Shown here one piece after another: positions 12,401 to 25,124 of a stretch of 64,000 nt of DNA. This DNA comes from Tetragonia tetragonoides (Eukaryota; Streptophyta; Magnoliopsida; Caryophyllales; Aizoaceae), in assembly GCA_038025085.1 (NCBI GenBank), contig CM076144.1, positions 13,981,501 to 14,045,500 on the forward strand. The letters are read 5' to 3'. Made by a program: the position numbers and the translations under genes. The notes under the pieces were generated by a model. It searched no databases and was not told the origin of the DNA. It saw only the letters and a program-made list of their open reading frames with translations. Every line of letters begins with the position of its first letter. The first letter of the stretch is position 1.

Positions 12401-15400
12401 TTAGTGAGCCCCCTTAGCAACACTACCAATCTTCCCATGTTGCAATGCTTTTGGATCAAGCGGAATGGTCCCAATAGAAATCATGCCAGAAGATCGATTG
12501 ACCCCATCAACTTTGATGGGCATAGAACCTACTGTTACAACTTTCACTGGTGTAACAGCAGTTCCCGGTTTGGCAGCTGTAACAGATGAGGAAGCAGCTA
12601 CTATTGAATTACGTCCACTCTGCTTTGGGTGTATACTAAGTGAACCAATCTTCAAGGCAATATCAGCAGGCTGCTTTTCCAAGGAGTTCTGCTTCATTCC
12701 TGAAATACCCACTTTATCAACAGCAGCACTAGAAAGCACCTTATCTGTTACAGATTCGATAATCCTTTCTGAGCCACTTGTAGTATTAGGCTGTGCGCAC
12801 TTCTCAACCCAGGTACCCATCTGTTCCTCTTTCTGAGGCCGGTCCACCAAAGAACTAGGCTTCACAGAAGGCTCAAGTGTTTGAACATGAACATTAGCTT
12901 TACGAACCATACGGGCTCTCTCTTCATGCATGATCTTTTGCCGATTTTCATAGTACATGAAGTCGTCCAACAAAGACGTCTTTGACGCGTAGTTCTTGAA
13001 TATTTTTAACATCTCCATACCTTGCTTAAACATTATCTGCAGACACAAGATAACCTGTCTTAGCCAGACTTCTGATACAATGTAAGCTAAGAATCGATAC
13101 TGTAGGACAAATATGATTCTTTTTTTTTATAATTTAGGACAAATATGATTAATGATCAGTGCACCCAAACATCAGCTATAAAATAAGGATTTTGCAACAA
13201 GAGAAGCGACTAGTCATAGCCATGGAAAGAGATACTGAAGCAAAATAATCACAAGTGAGATCACTTATCAGACACAGGATACATGTCAATCACATACTTT
13301 AGTTGTAGTTTGATTGAAAAATCCCACCCCTCTACCCAACAAAGGAAATAAAAGACCATGCAAAGGACAAAAATGCAAAACCTCCCAAGACCACAAAACA
13401 CTGAAACAGGACAGCAACACTTCCAGAAAGAACATAGTCAACCTAGTTAAAATTAAAAAAATCCCCCAAATCTTAAATATTAACTATATCCGTCTAGATT
13501 GGAGACTACCACAAGCCACTTATTGTATCATTATCTTCATCCGTAACAGTTCTCAGTCCTACTGGTCTAACCAAAAACTTAGATTTGTATCTGACAATCA
13601 ATCAATAACAATATATTTGGTCAGTAGAAGCCAGAGTTCTAGGAAAACTCCGCTTCCAGTAAACAATGCTCAAAGCCTTCAGGAATCAATTAGCACGCAC
13701 TTCTCATTAACCAAGCACAAGAGAGGAAAAACAAAAGAACTACATACCTCTTGTGTATCTCTGCTGTTAGTCACTGGTTTATGCTCGTTATTTTCTAATA
13801 TGATATGTCGGAAACTGGGATTCGGCACATCTTTGATAATATGCCATTTAACAGGAAAGCTACCACTCCATTTATCTTGCTGCCAGAAGTCCATATCGTT
13901 ATCAAAATCAACTGCCCCAACCATCTCTGCAACACCACAGAATTGCCCACTTGCATTTACCTGCAAAAAGGCAGACCGCAAAAAAAAATCACTATGATAT
14001 CAAAAAACCGATTAATTATTATATATTTTCATAGCTACTTATCAGAATAACCTTGGAATAAAAACACTTACAGAGAAGAACAAATAGATAGGGCAGCCTC
14101 TTGGTTTTCCTGCAGACAACTTTTGTGCATCTTCATAAGCATTGTGTAGCTTCTTGTTCCCATTGGGTGTAGATGACCAAACATTATACTTGATACTCTT
14201 ATGCACGTCATCCTCACTGTATGATTTAATGACAAAAAACTTAGCACTCACATAATCAACTTGGAAGTCATCTTTGTTGTACTTGTCAGCAGAAATAACA
14301 ATATTTCCTTCTTGATTACACTCCCCAGCCTTTGTGGTATACGCCTTCACAATAAATTGATTTTTCGATTTGTTGGTTCTCGGTCCACGATTTTGCTCAC
14401 CCAACTGATCAGTGTTCCCATTACCCTCATTAGAACCTCTTCTATAATAATATTTGGCCCAGGGATCATTCATAACTACTTGTCCATTGTTACCAGATAC
14501 ATAGTTCGATAAACCACCACCTACTGGAAATGTATATTTCATTTGGTTTCCTTGTGGAACAAGCTCCCCATATGAAATGTTCCCGGAAGATGGATGTGAG
14601 GTTGGTGTGTTTCCACTCTGTAGAAACAAAGAAAACAAAAATTTCAGCTGATTGAGGAATTAGATATGAATATTATGTTCCATTCAGTTCAGCTCCCCAT
14701 TTGCTAATTGCTAGGAAGTTCAATGGACATAAACTAGAAACAGCAACTATATAGAAGTTAAACAATGGCAATTGCACTAAGCACATTACAAATTCCCTGG
14801 GTGAACAAAATCATCAAGAATGAAACATTCTATCCCAAATTTTGATTAACAGGGTAATGAAAAAAAACATAACAGAACTCAATTAAGAATTTCAAGACAT
14901 ACAAATTGGACAAGTTCATTCTACCAATTCAACTCAAACCACAAAAAGTGTATATTAGCACATAATCAAGTTCATCTTTGTGTGAAGTAGTGTAAATTAT
15001 ATAATTTTGATCATTTATGGCTTGCTTAGAAACGAGCATTTCATTCGAAATTGTGGAATCGAACCAATTGCTGTGTTCGGAATTCCGGATAGCATTAAGA
15101 ATTTGGATTGGGTCATATCCATAATCGTTTATAAAGGCCTAAATTAGAAGTATTTCAAATATTAATTCAAACCATGTGAATGTAATCCAGCACAGTTACT
15201 CCACTCATATTTCTCTCTCCTGTCAACAAGACAACACACATAAAAGTCACCCGTTTCTCTCCTCTCCATGAAAACCCTCAACTCTCCTTCCCCATGAGCA
15301 ACTGGCGCTTCCTCTCTCTCCTCCATTAGTTGTCTGTCTCCTGCCCTAACTTCATCTTAATGGCTTACTCCACCCACTCACACTCCCTTTCACTCCCTTG

Positions 15401-17035
15401 ATCAAACTCCTCCATCTCTCTCTCTCCTCCCCTTTTCTTTCTCTCTTCAATTTATCTAGAGTGTTGGCAATGTAGACCATTTGGTATCTCTCCAGCCTGG
15501 AATTCATCTTTTCACTATTTGCTAATTTATAGAGTGTTCAAATTATGAATATGAAATTATGAAATTCGCCACATGGGCATTGGCATTAACATCTTGTATA
15601 TGAAATTCCAAAATTTAGTATCACAAATATAAAAAAAAAAACCTCAATCGAGCAGATAACTCTCATACTATGGAGTTGAGAGAAGAAAACGCAAATACAT
15701 TGCATAATGCATACCTGTGGCATATGTGACGAAGCTCCATAGACTGAACCACCAGAACCACCGGTTCGACTACTCACAGGACGTTTACTTGTTCCAGAAT
15801 TAAACTTCTGCGATGCTGCTGCCAATGAATGTACCTGACTGGAAGCAGCTTTTGAAGAATTTACAGGAAATGTAGCTGGGGTAGAGGGATGGGTGCGCTT
15901 TGCACTAGAGACATTCACTCGGTGCGTAGTAGAGGGACCTACATCTGGCAAGGTGTCTCTTGAACTACTCGCGACAACATCTGTGCCAGACTGAACTAAA
16001 ACGGGATAATAACCAGGAGACGAAGTGGGATTGTGATAAGGTGATACAGTATAGTAAGGTTGTGTCCCCACATATTGGCCATCAACTCCTATCATCGCAC
16101 CAGGTATGTAAGGATTGTAAGGGTTGAATCCACTCTCCCCATATCCATAGCTAGGTGTATAATATACATAAGGCATATTTTCAGTTTGTGCACCCTATAA
16201 CAGAGAAAAATATATTAGAACCTTAGAAGTAATACAACAATGAAAAGGAAACAAAGGAGAACACCAGAAAAAGAGAGAGACAATAACAAATACATTTAAA
16301 CTCACCGCGTAGTGGATTTCTGCACCATCTGCACCAAAAACTGCATGATGCTCCTCCCATTCGCCAGGTGATTCAAACCCTGCTCATTTAGTGAATATAT
16401 TGATTATTAGACTGTCCATTCTCATAGAGCTGTAAGAGAGACTCGTTAAGGCTATGGATAAACCAAACATCTCAATTAAAGAGCTCTGTTAATTACAAAT
16501 AAAATAGTAGGCAACTTCATCTTTTAAAAGGGTCTACAGTCTAATAACACATCTTCTCTACTCACAGGGGAAAGAATATAAAATGCTCTCCCTTCCAATA
16601 AAGCAAATTAGGTGAACACTTCAAATAGGCTCATAGTACTTCATTTATTAAACCTTTAATAAAGAGCATCTGTAAAATGGATCATAAGCAATATGTCGTA
16701 CCTGTACAGTAATAACCATAGCTGGGGGCAGCAGGATAATATAAACCGTCAACAAGAAAATCAGAGGCTCCATCACTGGTCATTGTTTCAACGTTTTCAA
16801 ACACAGGACTGGGTAAATGTGGGTTCAGCTCAGTACCTTGCATCTGAAAAGTGAACAGAAAATCATGAACATCAAATAGAAAGAAAAGAAAAAAGAAACA
16901 CTAAATTAGACTCCCAGTAAGAACAGGACATTCATAACAATCAAAGGTAACTAGCATTAAAAGGTTAACAGCGTAAGAATCTACAAAATTTACCACGTAG
17001 GTGTCTATGTTCCCATTATCAGGCACAGTATACAT
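12401..17035 (-). CDS. ECT-family YTH-domain m6A reader
   Basis: Seven coding exons on the minus strand: 17035-16994, 16843-16702, 16379-16306, 16194-15715, 14617-14072, 13960-13748 and 13036-12401. All junctions are AG/GT and the frame is continuous, giving about 710 residues. The N-terminal half is low-complexity and rich in Y, P, G and S ([17 protein letters not shown]). The C-terminal YTH domain spans about residues 373-505. It starts [20 protein letters not shown] and carries the three aromatic-cage tryptophans W393 (NVWSST), W454 (DFW) and W459 (DKWSG), with the spacing known from plant ECT proteins. The family binds N6-methyladenosine in mRNA, mainly in the cytoplasm; that function is inferred by family. 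The start ATG at 17035 is preceded by an in-frame stop across the splice junction. The C-terminal tail ([20 protein letters not shown] onward) is complete and ends KGAH. Which ECT paralogue it is cannot be told. Confidence 0.92.
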
Positions 17036-17884
17036 CTCAAATCCAGGACTGCCACCCTGTACAATAGCAGTAATAACATCAGCACACAGCAGTCCTAACA
17101 TATGTTGGAATCAAATCAAAGAATACACAATCCCAAATTTTGCTTCCAACATCCCACTGACAACAGATGTCCCACATAAACAATAAATAACATCTCAACA
17201 AAATACTTATAAAAGTAACTACGAGCAAATTCCAGCCCAAAATATTAACAGGAGCCCGAAAATTGATAATCAACCAGTCTGATATTCATCAACATACTGT
17301 GTAGGTACAACGGGGGTAAAAACGAGACAATACCCAAACTTTTATAAACAATCAGGAAACATTGACAAAGTTAAATCCAGACTTTTTTTTTACTAAAAAG
17401 GGCGTATGCAACAGCCATATAGTCACGTAGATGAATGTAAAACTGCAAAATCAGTAAACAACAACATCATCAACAAGATAAACACAACCCAGAATAAAGA
17501 ACATCAAAAAAATTAATCCTAAACAATATCATATATACCAAACTTATAATTGCAGCCCATAACTAAGACAAACCAATTCTAATAAACAAAAGAAGCAAAT
17601 CCAGAATAAGCAAACAATACTAGATCCAAAAAATTACAAATTTACAATAAAATTTAACAATAAAAGGCTAAATAAACCACCACAAACGGATTTGACTAAA
17701 CTACAGTACTTCAACAACCAACCTATAGAGAAAATTTCACAGTTCCCATACACTACACAGCAAAGCAAATACATGTTTTACTTAACAAGAGTAAACAGCT
17801 TTGAGAAAAAGCACATAATTTAATAGCAACTAAAAAGCACACCAAAAAAGCAGAGTTCAAAAAAACAAATAAGTAAGAAATTAC

Positions 17885-18170
17885 CAGAGAAAAAACTCAA
17901 TCAAGTCATCTACTTGATCTAAAAAGTTGGTAGAGAAGATACCGAGCAATGATAGAGAGACAAAGGTGTCTTAATCGACATTGTTATGGTGATTTTTCCA
18001 CTTTGGTCAAGCAGGGAAAAAACCCTAACCCTAAATAGCCGAGAGAAAAAGGAGAGAGAGAGAGGAGAAAGGAGAGAGAGAGAGAGGTATGGAATGTGTA
18101 TCGCTGGAAATTTATGGAACGCGGAGCCAAAAAAAAATATGAGATTCTTCTCTCTCCCTCCCAAATTTAC
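17885..18170 (-). promoter_or_regulatory. 5' leader exon of the ECT gene with short uORFs
   Basis: On the minus strand this pyrimidine- and GAGA-rich leader ends at TTTTTCTCTG|GTAATTTC, a good donor at 17884-17885. The following intron runs to the acceptor before 17056. The leader contains an upstream ORF of 20 codons (MSIKTPLSLYHCSVSSLPTF) and then a two-codon ATGACTTGA. Both end before the main start and could lower translation of the ECT protein. Confidence 0.6.
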
Positions 18171-18522
18171 ATAGCTTTTGGTTTGGGGCAAAATAACGCT
18201 ACGCGCCGCTTCACCCAAAAGGCCAAAAATCTTTAAACACCAAACAAAAAGTTCGAATTTCTAATTATCCCTCCTTTCTCCCTCTTAATATGGAAATAAA
18301 TCCCTCCCTTTTTTTCTTTTTCTTTTTTGTGTTTTTAAAGAATTGGGATAAGTAATTGGCTCACTTGAATTCGATTTCGTTTTCGACTAGAGTTTGGATA
18401 GAAAGATGTCCGAAAGTAGTGATGGATGTAATGGCGTCTGACTTTTGTAATGCTTCTTGTATGAATTCGAATAATTAATTGATCAAACACTTTCTCACAA
18501 ACAAAAAAAAGTATTAGGATAA

Positions 18523-18550
18523 CTAGCTTAATGCCCGTGTGACGCACCGC
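18523..18550 (-). mobile_element. Helitron-like 3' terminus (worn)
   Basis: On the minus strand an imperfect hairpin GCGGTGCGTCACACGGGC is followed by ATTAAGCTAG and then T. This is the layout of plant Helitron 3' ends (hairpin, short spacer, CTRR, T). The stem is imperfect. Confidence 0.4.
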
Positions 18551-18769
18551 TTTGACCAAAACTAGTGATTAAATTTGTGCGATCCAAAAAATGACTTCAT
18601 CGTGATAAGCCACGAAAATTGCTTGACTGATCCACGAATGCAAAAGGTTTAGGTCGGGGTCTAGGTGTGGACATCCTCGGACCCATATCATCCTTAGTAC
18701 TGAGTACATGCTCTTTACTGATACATTATATCTAATATGAAAGCTTTGAATTGTATATGTAATGCCTAA

Positions 18770-18827
<58 letters not shown>
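18770..18827. repeat. (AAT)n microsatellite
   Basis: About 19 perfect AAT trinucleotides. The poly-isoleucine open frames across it on both strands are artefacts of this repeat. Confidence 0.97.
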
Positions 18828-18828
<1 letters not shown>

Positions 18829-18829
18829 A

Positions 18830-20162
18830 CAATATATATATATGTACACGTTGTCAAACAACACACTTGTACGCAAAAATCGGTTTGGAACCGGTATATT
18901 CGTTTATGTACAGTGGGCTTGGATACACACGTATTGCACTACATGCCAATTATTGTAGGACTTGAAACTACTCTTGGATCAACGCCCATTACGTAGTTCT
19001 GACTGGGGGATCGGGTCAGTAAGACTCTTTGGGTGCCACTAGGTGGGTTTATTCTATTCTTTCCCGTGAGAGGGGTACAATTGACAAACTTATGAGATGA
19101 CTCCCTGCTTAGAGTCGAATAATTGATCAGAGAAACTCCTACTCCCCTATAAGAAGTAAGAAAATGTTCAAATGGGAAGATTTGTCCATTCATTTGAGGC
19201 ATTCAACCCGGCAACATTTGGTAATATTACAGGGATTAACCCAATTCTTAGGTTTTAGTATAAGTATTAGACTCCTCAATAACATATGCTCTTCACTGGG
19301 GAATAACATTCACTACGAATGAATAAGCAGATGATTTGAATAGGATATGGGTATATATTGGTGGGTAATGGCTTAAAAGAGTCTCTTAAAAGGATCCCCG
19401 GGATGGTCCGACGCCAAATAAGAGGGGACGATTAATTATTCGGTTACATTCGATCATAGGTATTCTATTGGGGTAAATTATGTCACTAGGGAAAGTGTAT
19501 TCCATTGGGGGAAGTGATTTTGTATGAAGGTGATTTGATGTGATGTTAGGTGGAACATCCATGATCGCGTAAAAGTAAGAGTAGATGAAAGAGTTAAAGG
19601 CCAAAGACCAATATTAGAAAGAGAGGTAGAGAAAAGAGTCAATGGCCCTTGTAAAGGATAATAGGGGGGTTTATAGAAAATTTCAAGGTGAGGGATCAGG
19701 GTCTGGAAAAAAAGAAAAGGGAAAATTAGACTGAAAGACAAAAAAAATCTAGAATAGACAAAGATTTTTCATAACAAAATATCTAGATATTTTTTCTCTA
19801 TTTAATATTGCTATCTAAAAAATATATAATATTTCTACTAGTAAACTAAAATAAAAGAGAAAATAAAATAAAAAGGGAGATATAAGAGTGAAGGGAAGAA
19901 AAAGAATATGAGAGAGAATAGGGGGGTTTAGCCAAATATGGAGTGAAAGGAAAGGAGGAAGGAGTGTAACTTGGCACAAGTGAAAGAAGAAGAAAAAAAG
20001 AAAAAGGAAAAGAAAAAAAAAGGAAGAAATGAGGAGGTGAGGTGGCGCCGTGGTGAAGAGGAGAAAAGGAAGAAGAAAAACAAAAAAAGAGGGGAGAATT
20101 GTAGGGGGTATTGAGGGAAAACGAGATTTTTTTTTTAATTTTCCGGCCCATACTTTTTATTT
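18830..20162. other. Intergenic, no gene seen
   Basis: No domain-bearing frame on either strand. The segment 19,850-20,130 is strongly purine-skewed (GAAAAAGGAAG-type runs) on the plus strand. Open frames there encode only F/S/L-rich low-complexity peptides and are not credible genes. Confidence 0.5.
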
Positions 20163-20545
20163 TAATTTTTTGGGAAATTTCACTTCGTTCTCCTGTGCTA
20201 CTGGCTTTTCCATTTCGTAACCAAAATATTTTCCGAATTCCATAGCATACCCTTTTGGATTTTATCGTGTCTGGTTCGTGCCCTTTTTAGTTTTTTTCGT
20301 TAGTTTTTAGTGCATTTACTAATTTACCCTTTAATGAAACCCCACCCTACCTCCAACCAACCCGAAAAACACGGTACCCAACCCTACCACCAGCCTCCAA
20401 CCACGAAAGTCCACCACCAGTCGCCACCACACCTCCAACCAGCTCGCAACCCCCGAAACCACAACCCTACCGAAACCCTACCCTTCAACCCGCTCCCACT
20501 TCCAGTCGCCAACCCACCCCCAACCAGCCCACAATCCCCCAAAAC

Positions 20546-21067
20546 TAGAGCCGGCAATTTGTCGGGTTGGGTTGGGTTCGTGTCCGGGTTATATATAAAC
20601 GGGTTGAAAAATGCTTGACTCAACCCTAACCCATTTATTAAATTGAAAACTCCAACCCTAACCCTACCCATTTAATAAACGGGTTGATGAGGTCGACCCG
20701 TTAACCCATTTAACTAATTAATTTTTAGAGAAAATGATTAAATTTTATATATAAAAAGAAAAAATAAATTCTAAATTATCAAATAAGTATGTATTTGTGA
20801 AATAAACTATTGGGTTAAGAGAAGATGATATATTCTCATCATTATCAAATATTTATGTCACAAAATATGTTGATATTCAATTTTCTTTTTTGTCAAAAGT
20901 GAGTAAACGTATTAGGTGGGTTATTCTCGAGTTGAGACTTTCAACCCTAACCTTACCCATTTATTAAACGGGTTAGTCGTGTCGGTTGAAAATCTCAACC
21001 CAAACCCGCTTATTTCGGGTTAGGTTCGTGTCGGGTTGTCGTGTCGGGTCAGCTTTTGCCAGCTCTA
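20546..21067. mobile_element. Non-autonomous hAT element nested in the MULE
   Basis: Ends are TAGAGCCGGCAA and inverted TAGAGCTGGCAA. The flanking 8-bp repeats are CCCAAAAC and CCCGAAAC, one mismatch. The interior is built of repeated CGGGTTNGGTT-like motifs and inverted AACCCTAACCCATTTATTAA blocks; these are not telomeric arrays. No coding capacity. It lies in the C-rich interior of the MULE. Confidence 0.75.
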
Positions 21068-21765
21068 CCCGAAACCACAACCCCACCGAGACCCCACCCG
21101 CCACCCCGCTTCCACTTCTAGTCTCCACCCCGCTCCCACTTTCAGTCGCCACCCCACCCCCAACCAGCCCACAACCACCAAAACCACTACCCCACCAAAA
21201 CCCCACCCGTCACCCCGCTCCCACTTTCATATGCCACCCCACCCCCAACCAGCCCACAACCACCCAAACCACAACCCCACCCGCCACCCAGCTCCACCCC
21301 ACCCCCAACCAGCCCACGACCCCTCCAAACCACAACCCTACCGAAACCCCACCCGTCACCTCGCTCCCACCACCAGTCGCCACCCTACCCCCAACCATCC
21401 CACAACCCCAAGAAACCCCAATCCTAACCAGTCACTACCCCGCAAAATATGTAAACAAAAATTACCCACCCCTTCCACCCACAAAGCCTCCACAACCCAC
21501 CCCTAAAGGCGACAACGATGAAGAGAAGTGGGGGGAGAGAAAGTGGACGATATTGCAGGAGAGAGAAATTTGGAGGTTGTGGTGAGGGAGGAGAGAGAAA
21601 ACGAGGAGAGAGAGTGAAGTCCATTGTTGTTGTTGGTGGTGGTGGGAGTGGGGGTGGTGGTGGAAGGAGGGGGGAGAGAGAAAACGAGGAAGAAAACTGC
21701 CACGTCACAATTTAACTGATAAATTTACGGAATTACCCAAAAAAGAATACGGACCAAAAAAACTA

Positions 21766-22011
21766 CTCCCTATGTCCCAAGTTTATCTTTACATTGGACT
21801 TTTTAAGGTCAAAGGTTGTGAACTTTGACCACTTATTTGTGAAAAGTTACAAAGTTTTATAATGTGAAAATAGTATTGATAGATTCATTTTAAATAGTAT
21901 TTTCAAAGTATCATCTTACTATAAATTCTATAATTATGAAATCATAAATATTCATGGTCAAAGTAGTGTCTTGGAGACCGTGAAAAGTCCAATGTAAAGA
22001 TAAACCGGGAG
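21766..22011. mobile_element. Stowaway-like (mariner) MITE nested in the MULE
   Basis: The 246-bp element starts CTCCCTATGTCCC and its inverted right end is CTCCCGGTTTATC. Long inverted arms share TTTATCTTTACATTGGAC and the flanks carry a TA duplication. The sister MULE at 45762-46949 has the uninterrupted sequence at the same place (near 46,860), so this is a true insertion with a visible empty site. Confidence 0.88.
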
Positions 22012-22112
22012 TATAAGTAAAGGGGTACGCTCTGGAATTCGGAAAATATTTTGGGTACGAAATGGAAAAGCCACTAGTACAGGGGTACGAAGTGGAATTT
22101 TCCTAATTTTTT

Positions 22113-23635
22113 TTTTTTGATTTTGTTTTTATTTCTTTATTTCCTTTTATTTATTATTTTATTTGGACAATGGGCTTGAATTTATCAAAACTTTGGGTCA
22201 CGGTTTTGACCCTAAGTACTCTTACCAAAATGATTATGTTAATTAGAATAGGGGTCCGTTAGAATAATATCGATAATAATGATAATCCTAAAAATTATGA
22301 GTCAAAATTTGACGTTTATAGTAATAAACCTATAAGCAATGGAAACACTAATCTCTACAGTTAGACTAACCAAACTTAAATTAACTTCAACTTTCAAACT
22401 CATTTCAAGTACAAAGGCCCAAAAGGGCAATGCCATCAAAGTTAAAAAAAAATAAAAAAATATGTTTCATCTATCTCTTGAACCATTGAGGGTATTTCAG
22501 AAATCCAAATGGTAAACACAAAAATAAAATTTTGACTGTATCCTCCCTCTTATCCAAAACAATTATTGTATTGTTTCCGGATTAGCCACAATAACAAGAT
22601 GGAAAAAGAATAAGTAAATGAAAAAGAGGCTGAAAGTCGCTTGAGCATATCTTTCAAAGGCTTCGATAACCTTAGAATTATAAAAATTGTAAGTAAATAA
22701 GGCAAATCCTACACATTCTAAGGAAAGGGTTAGTCTAGCCATCTTTGTTTATCTTGTCTTAGTTTTCTTTCTTTTGATTAATGTTGACAATATATGGAAC
22801 AAAGTCTGGAGCCAAATTTGCTATTTTATAATGGCCAATATCCACACAAATGAGGTACAGTAGTAGCATGACTCACAGCCAGTAGTAGCATGAAAAGTAA
22901 AGGAAGTGAAATGCAATAGGATAATGACCCACAAGCAGAAAATTAGCCTATAGCTAAGAGTGTTGCCAAATTAGCAAAAAAAAAAGAAGATAAGAGTGTT
23001 GCACCTTTAAAAATTACGTTTTGCAGATTGGGAGCCTTAAACGCAATGTTCTACTATGTTTTTGGGGAAAAAAAAATTTAAAACAGGTGCGACATGCCAG
23101 CCAGTCCTGACACACCACGTGTCAGCCAACATCTGGTCCTATTAAAGTTTGAAACGACTATAGTTAAAAGAAAAATCTAAAAATGTAAAAAAAAATTACC
23201 AACGATTATATTTTTCAACCCTCTACAAAATGAGACCGAATTCTCTATGTTTTTGCACAAACCTCAAATGACCCTTTCTATCTCCTAAATTCTTATTTTC
23301 CTTCTAAAATTTATAATTAGCTCTCAAAAATCTCATTTTCCCACAAAATATGAACTACGTATCCCAACCTGAATATTTCACACCACCACCACATTCATTC
23401 TATCTTTCTCTTTTATCAAAAGTCCTACTTTTATACTTCATCACTCATGTATCCGTTTTTCTTTTTTTTTATTTTTTTTTTCTTTCCTGGTAGTTATAGT
23501 TCATCTAAAGAACGTGAACAACAAACCCTTGTTGTAGACATAGTTAATGAAATTGACGATGTGATTGATGATGTCTATTTCGCAATCATGTCCCCAACTC
23601 CAATGCCCCCTCCCCCCTCAAATCCCAAACTTGTA
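22113..23635. other. Intergenic, no gene seen
   Basis: AT-rich sequence with no recognised domain. An open frame at 23447-23641 begins with a phenylalanine run from poly(T) and has no clear homology. It could be a worn N-terminal piece of the Harbinger transposase that follows. Confidence 0.4.
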
Positions 23636-23750
23636 AGCTAAAATTGTTTGCTGAAATACAAGAAAGTTTAAGAAAGTATGTGGAGCGTGTATTTGGGATG
23701 CTACAAGCTCGATTTGCCATACTTCGAAGATGGGATAAACAATTTATGGA

Positions 23751-25124
23751 TATTCTATTTTTTGAAACGGGCAGGAAATACTGTAGTACACTATGTAGTG
23801 AGATTATGTCCTGTAGGATCTAGTTGCAATGATCTAATCATAAAAGCGGAAGACAACTAGAAAACAGGAATCTTAACGGGTCATTAAATACACATAAATA
23901 TACCTCTTGATGCGTGCCTCGTTGATCGATTAAATATCGATATGTGCGAATTAGGATTCCAAGTGTAATCCCTCTACCGTAGTCCACGCAGCAACCGATA
24001 GATCAATCCAAACACGTTCGTTAGCTAGAACGAGCACAAGGACTAGTTCCTTGGGCTATGTAGGTGCTTTGTTGTTTAGAGAGAGAAAATGAGAGAAGGA
24101 GGCTATTAGTTGAAACTTGTAACCTAGTTACATCCTCCTTCTCTTCTATTTAAACGATAGAGTTTACATGTAGTGGGCTAACCCTAGGTAGGCCCACTTA
24201 CCGTTCTCTCTTATTAATTAACTAATGCGACTCCTAGGTTCATTAATTAATTATTGATCCATCTATTACTTAAGCGTGCGACCCGTTAGGCCCATCGCAT
24301 TTAGTAGTCGGCCAACTCATATCAGTCCAATTATCGTAAGCGGTCTCTAGCTAAACGTTACGACCTACAAAATCGATGGGTTAACTATCTCTGTTATTTA
24401 ATCCCGAATTTTGCACCTTGACTGACAGGACATAAATCCTTCATGTCCTTCCGTAGGGAGTGAGTTAAGTCTTGTGAACAATTACCCGCAAGACATTGTC
24501 TAGCCTTGGCACTACAAAAAAAATGGAATTTAGCTGCGGATTTTAGCTACGGGCTTTTTTCCACAGCTAATTGCTTTCCGCAGTTATTTGTTGGCTAATT
24601 ATTATTTTAAAAATAAAGTTTAAAAAAATTAGCGGCAAATTTTATTATTTTTTTAACTGGTCAAATATATGGTTATATTAAATGTATTGCATATAATGTT
24701 AGGGAACAACTCAATGGCCTGCTTGAAGAAGCATGCTTGTGCGCGCATTGCTGGCAAATTGGGGAATTAAATGAGGCGCGCATGTGTGTCACGCGAGTTG
24801 GGGCTCCCTATGCTGTTGGGCTCATCGTCTGACTTTGTTTTTTCTTTTCTTTTTTTTAAATTAAACTCAGCGGCAGAATTAATATTTTCCGCCGCTGAGA
24901 TCAGCTGCGGGTAAAAAATAATACGTTGCTGATTCTCTCAGCGTCGAGGTTTTTAGCGTCAGACGCACTCCGTTGCCAATTCCGTCGTTGACCTTAAATA
25001 GCAGCGATTTTTTGGTAATAGCTGCGGTTATTTTCCGCAGCTAAAATCCATTTTTTTAGTAGTGTGGCGGGGCTTGATTACCATTTTGAATAAAACTCTC
25101 CAACCCCGTTTCCACCTAAAAAAA
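23751..25124 (+). mobile_element. Retroposed insertion with poly(A) and target duplication
   Basis: The insertion splits the Harbinger fragment. It is bounded by AAACAATTTATGGA (23737-23750) and AAACAATTCATGGA (25125-25138), one mismatch, and ends in an A run at about 25118-25127. That combination suggests a LINE/SINE-type retroposition event on the plus strand. Its content is not recognised as coding. A CACTA element lies within it. Confidence 0.55.
24510..25064. mobile_element. Non-autonomous CACTA (En/Spm) element
   Basis: The left end is CACTACAAAAAAAATGGAA and the inverted right end CACTACTAAAAAAATGGA, the diagnostic CACTA terminus. A TGG 3-bp repeat flanks it (24507-24509, 25065-25067). 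The subterminal arms are rich in TTAGCTGCGG / CCGCAGCTAA inverted motifs. No transposase frame in 555 bp. Confidence 0.88.

Larger units (their letters stand above)
20172..22103. mobile_element. Non-autonomous Mutator-like element, copy 1
   Basis: Terminal inverted repeats of roughly 95 bp or more begin GGGAAATTTCACTTCG on the left and GGAAAATTCCACTTCG on the inverted right end. They share CTTTTCCATTTCGTA and AAAATATTTTCCGAATTCCA. The flanks carry a 9-bp direct repeat TAATTTTTT (20163-20171, 22104-22112), the size used by Mutator-like transposases, though it is low in complexity. The interior has CCAACCAGCCCACAACC-type C-rich repeats and no transposase. Two younger elements are nested in it (20546-21067 and 21766-22011). 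A sister copy with the same termini is at 45762-46949. Confidence 0.85.

Noticed and set aside
12465..13997. Plus-strand open frames of 123 and 227 codons
   Set aside because: They lie antisense to ECT exons and introns on the minus strand, and their peptides have no recognisable domain.
18569..18965. Open frames with long isoleucine runs
   Set aside because: Direct product of the AAT microsatellite on both strands.
20560..21060. Telomere-like CCCTAACC strings
   Set aside because: They are scattered within AACCCTAACCCATTTATTAA-type units of a hAT element and form no CCCTAAA array.
20310..21715. Several overlapping open frames of up to 199 codons, rich in proline/threonine or glycine/valine
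   Set aside because: They arise from short C-rich tandem repeats read in all frames inside a MULE; no domain, start context or splice logic supports a gene.
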